64,000 nucleotides of DNA. Source: JBGANR01 sp044222225 (GTDB lineage Bacteria; Actinomycetota; Actinomycetes; Mycobacteriales; Mycobacteriaceae). This document shows, piece by piece, positions 58,298 through 64,000 of this stretch. Below the pieces are notes generated by a model. It saw only the letters and a list, made by a program, of their open reading frames with translations, did no database searches and had not been told where the DNA came from. Made by a program: the position numbers and the translations under genes. The stretch lies in assembly GCA_044222225.1 (NCBI GenBank), contig JBGANR010000006.1, forward strand, positions 1 to 64,000, given 5' to 3'. Numbering within the stretch: the stretch's first letter is position 1; the number at the start of each line of letters is the position of its first letter.

Positions 58298-59233
58298 GTG
58301 CGGATCGGTTTCGCGGTGAAATGCGCCGCCTCGTGGGTCGGTCTCGCGGCGGGTTCGGTCGGTGCGCTGCTCCACGCCGTTCCGACGGAGAGCCGGCTCG
58401 TCGCGAGCCTCACCGCGTTCGCCCCGTTCCTCATGCTGGGCGTCGTCGCGGCGGTGGCGGGCTTCGCTCTGCTGCGCCGGTGGGCGGCGTTCGCCGGCGC
58501 GCTCGTCATCGCCGCGGCGTGCGTGTCCACGCAGGCACCGGCGTACCTCGGCGACAACGCCGACGCCACGGGCCCGCGGCTGACCGTGCTGGCGGCCAAC
58601 ATCTACTACGGCGACGCCGACATCGACGCCCTGCAGCGGGAGGTCACGGACGGCGTCGACGTCCTGGTCGTCGTCGAGCTCACCGCCGAGGCGACCGAGC
58701 GCATCGCCGCGTCCGACATCGGCCGGACGCTGCCGCACTCGTTCACCCGGCCGCGCAGCGGCGGTGGCGGCACCGGCGTCTGGAGCCGGCATCCGCTGCG
58801 CGATCCCACCGTGCTGCCCGGGTTCGTGCTCAACACCATGCGGATGACCGTCGACGGACCGCGGTCCTTCACGTTGTACGCGCTGCACCTGGTACCGCCG
58901 ATCCCCCGCAACGCCCACGACTGGGCCCGTGAGCTGGCACTTCTCGGCGACCGCCTGGCCGGCGAGCCCGACGGGCCCGTGATCGCCGCGGGCGACTACA
59001 ACGCAACGTGGGACCACCGGCAGTTCCGCGCGCTCTCCACCGGCGGCTATCGCAACGCGTCCGCGGCCTCCGGAGACGGGCCGCTGCTCACCTATCGCGC
59101 CGGCCGCTGGTATCCGCCGCTCATCGGCATCGATCACGTCCTGATCCGCGATATCCGCGCATTACAGACACGGTCCGTCGGCATTCCACGCTCCGATCAT
59201 CGAGCCGTGCGGGCCGATCTCCAGCTGCCCTGA
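58298..59233 (+). CDS. Membrane-anchored endonuclease/exonuclease/phosphatase family protein
   Basis: A 311-residue protein. Three membrane helices (residues about 5-85) precede an EEP domain: LTVLAANIYYGDAD (Asn), VLVVVELTAEAT (metal-binding Glu), ALHLVPP, AAGDYNATWDH (Asp, Asn) and IPRSDHRAVRA (final Asp-His). Such proteins hydrolyse phosphodiesters of lipids, nucleic acids or other small molecules, here probably outside the membrane. The GTG at 58298 is chosen because the earlier frame from 58133 covers the operator palindromes and shows no conserved sequence; no strong ribosome-binding site is seen. Confidence 0.82.
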   Translation: MRIGFAVKCAASWVGLAAGSVGALLHAVPTESRLVASLTAFAPFLMLGVVAAVAGFALLRRWAAFAGALVIAAACVSTQAPAYLGDNADATGPRLTVLAANIYYGDADIDALQREVTDGVDVLVVVELTAEATERIAASDIGRTLPHSFTRPRSGGGGTGVWSRHPLRDPTVLPGFVLNTMRMTVDGPRSFTLYALHLVPPIPRNAHDWARELALLGDRLAGEPDGPVIAAGDYNATWDHRQFRALSTGGYRNASAASGDGPLLTYRAGRWYPPLIGIDHVLIRDIRALQTRSVGIPRSDHRAVRADLQLP

Positions 59234-59237
59234 CGAA

Positions 59238-59298
59238 ACCTGTCGGTCAGCGGGCGATGCCGACGCATATCGCCGCGTGCCACCGCTGAGCGACAGGT
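59238..59298. repeat. GGTACCTG-core element copy 3
   Basis: ACCTGTCGGTCAGCGG (59238-59253) pairs with CCGCTGAGCGACAGGT (59283-59298) with one mismatch. An inner GGCGAT/ATCGCC stem encloses GCCGACGCAT. The right side runs on as AGCGACAGGTACCGGACAGTAGA, cited in parts (AGCGACAGGTACC, GGACAGTAGA), matching the arm core of the element at 15973-16085. It lies between convergent genes. Confidence 0.68.
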
Positions 59299-59313
59299 AC
59301 CGGACAGTAGATC

Positions 59314-60351
59314 TCAGGCCCGCGGCGGCGGACCCAGCGATTCGCGCGACACGTACGGGCAGGGCAGCTCGTACAGCGTGTCCGCCGGGACGTCCCTGCC
59401 CGCGAGGGAGTCGAGCACGAGCGACACGCCGAGCCGTCCCATCTCGTAGTGCGGCAGCGCGATGGTGCTCAGCGCGGGACGTACCCGGTCCGCGAGGAGC
59501 TCCTGGTCGTCGTAACCGACGATCGAGACGTCATCCGGCACGGTCAGCCCCAGCCGGGACGCGGCGAGCAGCGCGCCGGCCGCCAGCCGGTCGTTCCAGC
59601 ACACGAGCGCCGTCGGCCGCTCGACCGCGGAGAGCAGCCCGGTGGCGAGGTCGAAACCGTCGTCGATCTCGCCACTGGTGTTCCCGAACCGCCACGGCTC
59701 GATCCCGTACTCGGCGAACGCCGCCCGTCCCCCGCGCTCGCGTTCCACGGTGGCCGGATGCCCCAGCGGGCCGCCGAGCAGCGCGATCCTGCGATGTCCC
59801 GCCTCGATCGCAGCCCGGACGGCGGCGGCTCCCCCGCCGCAGTCGTCCGGCAGCACGCACGGCCCGATACCCCGGGCTTCGCAGTTGACGTAGGCGACGG
59901 CGTGCTCGCGCAGCGCCGGGACGTCAGGCACGACGTCGCGGCCCATCGTCGCGTACAACAGCCCGTCGACGCGGCGGTCGAGGAGTTCCTCGACGGCGGC
60001 CGTCACCTTCTGTTCGTAATGCTCACTCCCGATGACGCCGACGTTGACGACGGCCATGACGTGCCGCTCTTCCCACGCACGGTCGAGGGCTCCCTGCAGG
60101 ATCGCCCCGGCGAACGGCGCCGTGGCGATCTCGTCGGTGATGACGCCGATCATCGCCGTGGACGCGCCGCGCAGGCTCTGCGCGATCCGGTCCGGGCGAT
60201 AGCCGAGTTCCTCCGCGGCGGCGATGATGCGCAACCGCGTGGGCTCCGAGACATTGCCCTTGTGCCGGCCACGAAACACCAACGACACGGCCGCCTGCGA
60301 CACACCCGCCCGCTCGGCGACCTGCCGCAGTGTCGTCCGCTTACCCGCCAT
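59314..60351 (-). CDS. LacI-family transcriptional regulator
   Basis: LacI/GalR regulator of 345 residues, the usual length. The helix-turn-helix is TLRQVAERAGVSQAAVSLVFRG (residues 6-27, quoted in the family form), followed by a hinge (LGYRPDRIAQSLRG) and a periplasmic-binding-like sugar domain (MIGVITDEIATAPFAGAILQG, GLLYATMG, ALVCWNDRLAAGALLAA, VSIVGYDDQELL). It probably represses a carbohydrate operon elsewhere, since no sugar genes lie here. The ATG at 60351 sits behind a GAGAG box. Confidence 0.92.
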   Translation of the reverse strand: MAGKRTTLRQVAERAGVSQAAVSLVFRGRHKGNVSEPTRLRIIAAAEELGYRPDRIAQSLRGASTAMIGVITDEIATAPFAGAILQGALDRAWEERHVMAVVNVGVIGSEHYEQKVTAAVEELLDRRVDGLLYATMGRDVVPDVPALREHAVAYVNCEARGIGPCVLPDDCGGGAAAVRAAIEAGHRRIALLGGPLGHPATVERERGGRAAFAEYGIEPWRFGNTSGEIDDGFDLATGLLSAVERPTALVCWNDRLAAGALLAASRLGLTVPDDVSIVGYDDQELLADRVRPALSTIALPHYEMGRLGVSLVLDSLAGRDVPADTLYELPCPYVSRESLGPPPRA

Positions 60352-60488
60352 ACCCACTCTCACCCGGAATCCGCCGCACCGCCCGTCGGCGGTGACAGCC
60401 CCCGAACAGAACATCACAGAACGCGCCGACATGCTGCCGACACGACCGATCCGGCCGGATTCGACAGCACTCCGGCCCCGAACCGGAC

Positions 60489-60629
60489 ATGCCGAGAAAC
60501 ACGACGTGCATCCTCCGTCGCGGTCCGCACTACGACGGCGAGGACGGCGCCGCCCTCGTCTGGGAGCACGGCCGGCACAACTGCGAACTCCAGACGGCCC
60601 GGTCATTTCCGGGTGAGGCGCCGCTCTGA
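60489..60629 (+). pseudogene. YCII-related small protein with an internal deletion
   Basis: A 46-residue reading frame, MPRNTTCILRRGPHYDGEDG then AALVWEHGRHNCEL and SFPGEAPL. The first part fits the opening of a widespread actinobacterial YCII-like family (CILRRGPxY...IVWEHGRRNF) and the last part fits its C-terminal RGFPGD segment, as I remember the family. The 45-60 residues in between are missing without a frame break. It is therefore likely a remnant; a short functional version is less likely. The 300-base region around it holds nothing else identifiable apart from the hairpin at 60658. Confidence 0.45.
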
Positions 60630-60657
60630 TCGCCGCGCTGAGCAGTACCCGTGAACG

Positions 60658-60700
60658 ACGACATCTCCGCCGAGGCGAGAAGCCCCTGCGGAGATGTCGT
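60658..60700 (-). terminator. Hairpin after the 32-residue peptide gene
   Basis: ACGACATCTCCGC (60658-60670) pairs with GCGGAGATGTCGT (60688-60700) around a 17-base loop. It lies 12 bases after the stop of the leftward small peptide gene and supports that gene being a real transcription unit. Confidence 0.72.
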
Positions 60701-60711
60701 GTCACGTGCGG

Positions 60712-60810
60712 TCAGAAGATACTGCCGAGGCTGCTGATCAGGCCGCCCAGAAAAACACCCAGTCCGATCAGCACGCTGGCGACAGTCGCTCCGATAGATC
60801 CGAATACCAT
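60712..60810 (-). CDS. 32-residue hydrophobic peptide
   Basis: A short peptide, MVFGSIGATVASVLIGLG then VFLGGLISSLGSIF. It is entirely hydrophobic with Gly and Ser on one helical face (GxxxxxSxxxGLG, GGLxSSLGS), and has no charged residue. The ATG at 60810 follows GGGAAGG at a good distance and a hairpin terminator follows the stop. It may be a single-span membrane peptide, a porin-type channel peptide of the mycolate layer, or a hydrophobic type I toxin; none can be chosen from sequence. No antisense RNA gene was recognised. Confidence 0.65.
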   Translation of the reverse strand: MVFGSIGATVASVLIGLGVFLGGLISSLGSIF

Positions 60811-60980
60811 TCGGTCACCCCTTCCCTTATGCACGAGTTGCACTGGGGAGACTAACGACATTCCGAGGACAACGGTGATGCACATCACCTTTTGCGGATG
60901 AAGAAACGGCCCGCTCGGCGCAAGTTCGTACGAATGAGTGACACGCGACTTCGGCGAAGGTCCTTCACCGGACATGGAAA

Positions 60981-61014
60981 GAGCCCCTCACCTGCGTGGA
61001 CAGGTGAGGGGCTC
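60981..61014 (-). terminator. Terminator of tRNA-Ser (CGA)
   Basis: GAGCCCCTCACCTG (60981-60994) pairs perfectly with CAGGTGAGGGGCTC (61001-61014) around a 6-base loop; in the minus direction it is followed by TTTCC. It lies 2 bases after the tRNA 3' end. Confidence 0.85.
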
Positions 61015-61016
61015 CG

Positions 61017-61104
61017 CGGTGGCGGCGGGATTCGAACCCGCGGTTGAGGGTTACCCAACACACGCTTTCGAGGCGTGCTCCTTAGGCCGCTCGGACACGC
61101 CACC
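61017..61104 (-). tRNA. tRNA-Ser (CGA)
   Basis: On the minus strand the acceptor GGTGGCG pairs with CGCCACC. The anticodon loop CTCGAAA gives CGA, the variable arm is long (TTGGGTAACCCTCAA region), and the T arm reads GCGGGTTCGAATCCCGC. The discriminator is G; CCA is not encoded. Class II serine tRNA. Confidence 0.95.
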
Positions 61105-61189
61105 GCCGAGAACGGTACCGCAGAGCGGCGCCGCACCCAAATCGATCCCCCACCGGCCGGACGCCACCGGCGCACACGGCCGGAGATCG

Positions 61190-61666
61190 TCAGCGCCGCC
61201 CCGCGAAGAAGGTCGTCAGCAACGCCGCCGTCTCGGCTTCGAGGACGCCGCCGCGAACCTCTGGGCGGTGCGTCAACCGCCGGTCGCGGACGACGTCCCA
61301 CAGCGAGCCGACGGCGCCCGTCTTCGGCTCGAACGCGCCGAAGACGAGCCGCCCGATCCGCGCCGCCACCAGCGCACCGGCGCACATCGTGCAGGGCTCG
61401 AGCGTCACGGCGAGGGTGCAGTCCTCCAGCCGCCAGCCGTCGCCGAGTGCGGCGCACGCCGCTCGCAGGGCGAGCACCTCGGCGTGGGCCGTCGGATCGC
61501 CGTCGGCCTCACGCCGGTTGGCCGCACGGGCCAGCTCGCGGCCGTCGGGGCCGACGACGACGGCGCCCACCGGCACGTCACCCGGCGGCGTCGCGCGCGC
61601 CGCGTCGAGCGCCGCCACCATGAGCCGTTCGTCGGCGGCCAACCCCCTCGATGCCCCGGCCGTCAC
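61190..61666 (-). CDS. tadA: tRNA adenosine(34) deaminase
   Basis: Zinc-dependent deaminase of 158 residues that converts A34 to inosine in tRNA-Arg(ACG). It has the catalytic HAEVLALR (His61, Glu63) and zinc motif PCTMCAGALV (Cys92, Cys95), plus VPVGAVVVGPDGRELARAAN in parts and a C-terminal FGAFEPKTGAVGSLWDVV. GTG 61666 overlaps the stop of the upstream TadA-associated gene. Synteny of this pair is a known actinobacterial feature. Confidence 0.93.
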   Translation of the reverse strand: MTAGASRGLAADERLMVAALDAARATPPGDVPVGAVVVGPDGRELARAANRREADGDPTAHAEVLALRAACAALGDGWRLEDCTLAVTLEPCTMCAGALVAARIGRLVFGAFEPKTGAVGSLWDVVRDRRLTHRPEVRGGVLEAETAALLTTFFAGRR

Positions 61667-62172
61667 CTCCCCAGCGACGACAACGCCCGCGCCAGCTCGT
61701 CGGCGAAGCCCATCCGGTCGGCGATCATGCCGAGCTGCTCGTCGGCGTAGAGGTCGACGTCGTCGACGATGATGCTGAGCACGTCCTCGGGAAGTCCCAG
61801 GTCGGAGAGGACGCCGGCGTCTCCCTCGGACCACGGGTCGATGTCGTCGATCTCGTCCGGATCGAGGTCCGGCACGTCGACGTGCAGCGACTCGAGCACG
61901 TCGGAGGCGATGTCGTATTCGACGGAGGCCGTCGCGTCGGAGAGGAACAGCCGGGTGCCGGACGGCCCCGGCCGGACGACGACGAAGAACTCGTCGTCGA
62001 CATCGAGGAGTCCGAAGACCGCACCGGCGCTGCGCAGCCTGCGCAGCGCCGTTTCGGCGAGTTCGAGGTCGGTGAGAACGTCGTCGTCGAGCAGGGTCAC
62101 GCGCCATTGCGCGCTCTCGCGGACGACCGCGACGGCGTAGCCGTCGAGCTCGCCATCCTCTTGCTGAGCCAT
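61663..62172 (-). CDS. TadA-associated protein (TIGR03941-like)
   Basis: An acidic protein of 169 residues encoded directly upstream of tadA. It has YAVAVVRESAQWRVTLLDDD, LRRLRSAGAVFGLLDVDDEFFVVVRPG in parts and a very acidic middle (DLDPDEIDDIDPWSEGD). Actinobacterial genomes regularly pair tadA with a putative tRNA adenosine deaminase-associated protein of this kind; its biochemical role is unknown. The ATG at 62172 lacks a strong ribosome-binding site. Confidence 0.85.
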   Translation of the reverse strand: MAQQEDGELDGYAVAVVRESAQWRVTLLDDDVLTDLELAETALRRLRSAGAVFGLLDVDDEFFVVVRPGPSGTRLFLSDATASVEYDIASDVLESLHVDVPDLDPDEIDDIDPWSEGDAGVLSDLGLPEDVLSIIVDDVDLYADEQLGMIADRMGFADELARALSSLGR

Positions 62173-62291
62173 GACCGGAACGGTAGTCGGCCCGGCCGGA
62201 ATCCGCCGCACCTCCTGCTCACCGGCTGTGACCGTGTGTCCGGCGGACCGGAGCACCGTCGGCCGGAAGTCGGGCGGCATACCCTGTTCGG

Positions 62292-63278
62292 GTGAGCGAC
62301 GCCCCCGCCCCCTTCATACCGATCGACGCCCCCGGACCCGTCTGCGTCCTCGGGCTGGGCCTCATCGGCGGGTCCGTCCTGCGCCGCGTCGCCGACGCCG
62401 GCGGACCGGCCTTCGGCTACAACCGCGGCGCGGCGACCGTCGCGGCGGCGACGGCGGACGGCTACCGCGCGAGCGACGACCTGTCCGGAACGCTCGCGGC
62501 GGCCGAGGCCGCGGGAGCGCTCGTCGTCGTGGCGACGCCGGCGCCGACGATGCCCGCGATGTTCGCCGCGATCGCCGAGCACGCCCCGACGTGCGCCGTC
62601 ACCGACGTCGTCAGCGTCAAGCAGGCGGTCGCCGCGGCCGCCGCGGCAGCCGGGCTGACCCGCCGCTTCGTCGGCGGTCACCCGATGGCAGGTACCGCCG
62701 AATCAGGTTGGGCGGCAACCGATCCCGGCCTCTTCACCGGAGCGATCTGGGTGGTGCAGACCGACGACGGCGTCGATCCGACGATCTGGCGGCGCGTCGC
62801 CGCTCTCGCGCACGCCTGCGGCGCGGACGTCGTCGCCGCGGCGAGCGACGAACACGACCGCGCGGTCGCGGCGATCTCACACCTGCCGCACGTGCTGGCG
62901 GCGACGCTGGCACAGATCGGCGGCGCGGGCGGCGAGCTGTCGCTGCGGCTCGGCGCCGGCTCGTTCCGCGACGGGACACGCGTCATGGCGACGGCACCGG
63001 ACCTGGTCCGGGCGATGTGCGAGGCCAACGCGCCCGCCCTGCTCGACGCGACGAGCGAGGCGATCGACACGCTGATCGCGGCCCGGGACGCGCTGCGCGA
63101 CACCGGCGACACCGGCGCACTGTTCCGCGCGGGACACCGCGACCGGCTCCGATTCGAGGCGATCACGGCGCGGCGCGTCCCCCTCGCCGAGCCCGTCGGA
63201 CCGGACGGCTGGGAGGCACGGCTGCGCGCCGCGGGTCGACGCGGTCACACCTGGCGGGACGTCCCCGGCCAGGTGTGA
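62292..63278 (+). CDS. tyrA: Prephenate dehydrogenase
   Basis: NAD(P)-dependent enzyme of 328 residues converting prephenate to 4-hydroxyphenylpyruvate in tyrosine synthesis. It shows the Rossmann motif VLGLGLIGGSV (19-29), VVVATPAPTMP, TDVVSVKQAV, catalytic GGHPMAGTAESGW, and DEHDRAVAAISHLPHVLA. No ACT domain follows, so feedback control by that route is absent. The GTG at 62292 diverges from the TadA-associated gene by 119 bases. Confidence 0.92.
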   Translation: MSDAPAPFIPIDAPGPVCVLGLGLIGGSVLRRVADAGGPAFGYNRGAATVAAATADGYRASDDLSGTLAAAEAAGALVVVATPAPTMPAMFAAIAEHAPTCAVTDVVSVKQAVAAAAAAAGLTRRFVGGHPMAGTAESGWAATDPGLFTGAIWVVQTDDGVDPTIWRRVAALAHACGADVVAAASDEHDRAVAAISHLPHVLAATLAQIGGAGGELSLRLGAGSFRDGTRVMATAPDLVRAMCEANAPALLDATSEAIDTLIAARDALRDTGDTGALFRAGHRDRLRFEAITARRVPLAEPVGPDGWEARLRAAGRRGHTWRDVPGQV

Positions 63279-63376
63279 CGCGAGTCGCGCCCGGTCAGAA
63301 CCTCATTTACACGTCCGAGCTCAGGCCGTAGGGCCGCAGGCCAAGCGGCCGGAGGTCGGCGTGGTGAACAACCCTC

Positions 63377-63985
63377 TCAGACGAGCCGCGAGGCCAGTCC
63401 GTCGTAGTCGACGACAAAACCGTTCTCGTCGATCGTCAGTCCGGACACCGTGACCGGCGAGACGATGGCGATGCCGGCGGACGCCGGCGTGTACACCATC
63501 GTCTGCGGCTCGACGCGCGCGGAACTCGGGAAGACGTAGGCGACGGGCACCTCCACCTTCTCGCCGCTGCCCTGCTTGATCCCGAGGCGCCGGATCGGCA
63601 GGGCGTTGAAGAACGGGCTGTAGGCGACGTCGACGTCGACGGCGCCGCCGAAGTCGCTGCGGGTCGTCCCCGTCGGGGATTCGATCGTCCACATCCCCTG
63701 CTGATCGCGGCTGATGGAGATGTGGGCCGAGCCCGACTCCCGCATCAGGTTGATCGACAGCCGGCGAGTGGAGCCGGAATCGGAGGTGACGAGGTCATAG
63801 GAGGCGTTGAAGGCTTCGCTGTCGCCGGACGGGCCGACGATGATCCGGCCGTAGGCCTTGATGCGGTTGCCGGTGACGGCGACGCGCACCTGCTCGATGC
63901 GACGGCCGTCAGGCGACCGCCACGTCAGCATCTGCTTGAAATCCGCCGGTTCGACCGCGGTCTGCGCTGCATCGGGGCTGCTCAC
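63377..63985 (-). CDS. Putative glycolipid-binding domain protein (DUF1089)
   Basis: A 202-residue protein of the DUF1089 family: VRVAVTGNRIKAYGRIIVG, YDLVTSDSGSTRRLSINL, GMWTIESPTG, AVDVDVAYSPFFNALPIRRLG, and a C-terminal GLTIDENGFVVDYDGLASRL in pieces. The hallmark SPFFNALPIRRL segment is clear. Structures of relatives suggest glycolipid binding, but biochemical proof is limited. There is no signal peptide. The gene ends 99 bases from the convergent tyrA. Starts with GTG at 63985, complete within the window. Confidence 0.82.
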   Translation of the reverse strand: MSSPDAAQTAVEPADFKQMLTWRSPDGRRIEQVRVAVTGNRIKAYGRIIVGPSGDSEAFNASYDLVTSDSGSTRRLSINLMRESGSAHISISRDQQGMWTIESPTGTTRSDFGGAVDVDVAYSPFFNALPIRRLGIKQGSGEKVEVPVAYVFPSSARVEPQTMVYTPASAGIAIVSPVTVSGLTIDENGFVVDYDGLASRLV

Positions 63986-64000
63986 CCGTCCAAGATTAGA

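Noticed and set aside
1..64000. CRISPR array or prophage
   Set aside because: No regularly spaced direct repeats of 24-40 bases and no cas, capsid, tail or integrase genes were recognised.

Overview
The window is high-GC actinobacterial DNA with heavy GTG/TTG start use and many GTGA/ATGA gene overlaps. Several features point to a mycolic-acid-containing member of the Mycobacteriales (Tsukamurella/Gordonia/Rhodococcus/Mycobacterium relatives): an antigen-85-like mycolyltransferase, IdeR-type iron boxes, the murT-gatD pair, and the block recR, ybaB, START-like protein, FAD oxidase, fatty-acid methyltransferase, dnaX, aminotransferase. From memory of the M. tuberculosis map, that block follows the order around Rv3712-Rv3722c, with the polymerase-domain and ligC genes (Rv3730c-Rv3731) further on. 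I cannot fix the genus.

Layout. 0-2.8 kb: an acyl-CoA-ligase-like gene with a broken N terminus, then a secreted TNT-type toxin with a candidate immunity gene. 2.8-12 kb: catabolic genes (SDR plus flavin monooxygenase with a divergent LysR; proline degradation pruB/pruA with a divergent PucR regulator; a GntR regulator followed by a Cache-domain protein). 12-26 kb: the conserved housekeeping block above, ending in the SRP RNA and a tRNA-Ser. 26-31.5 kb: a cyclase, an intradiol dioxygenase, a dehydrogenase and the left half of a siderophore uptake locus. 31.6-33.7 kb: its two permeases. 33.7-37.9 kb: an unusual four-gene operon (J-domain pseudokinase, vWA protein, PurA-like enzyme, NrtR-like Nudix regulator) with a perfect palindrome over its promoter. 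38-42.6 kb: DNA end-repair polymerase and ligase genes, RDD, GluQRS and DUF3800. 42.7-46.9 kb: a four-gene operon of one nuclease and three serine proteases, all without signal peptides. 47-50.3 kb: a small membrane protein, a zeta-type toxin-antitoxin pair, tgt and a lipoprotein. 50.3-56.2 kb: a heterodimeric ABC exporter, then four tiny related peptides and a mycolyltransferase. 56-64 kb: acetyltransferase, ferredoxin reductase, EEP-family protein, LacI regulator, a 32-residue hydrophobic peptide, tRNA-Ser, tadA with its partner, tyrA and a glycolipid-binding-domain protein.

The strongest candidates for something new are (i) the peptide quartet MS-x-[FIV]-P-[KN]... at 54.3-55.1 kb, whose members share one ribosome-binding box with the adjacent mycolyltransferase; (ii) the J-pseudokinase/vWA/PurA-like/NrtR-like operon; and (iii) the cytoplasmic-looking nuclease plus three-protease operon. 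Long hairpin elements sit at several gene 3' ends, and at least three of them share a core around GGTACCTGTCGCT.
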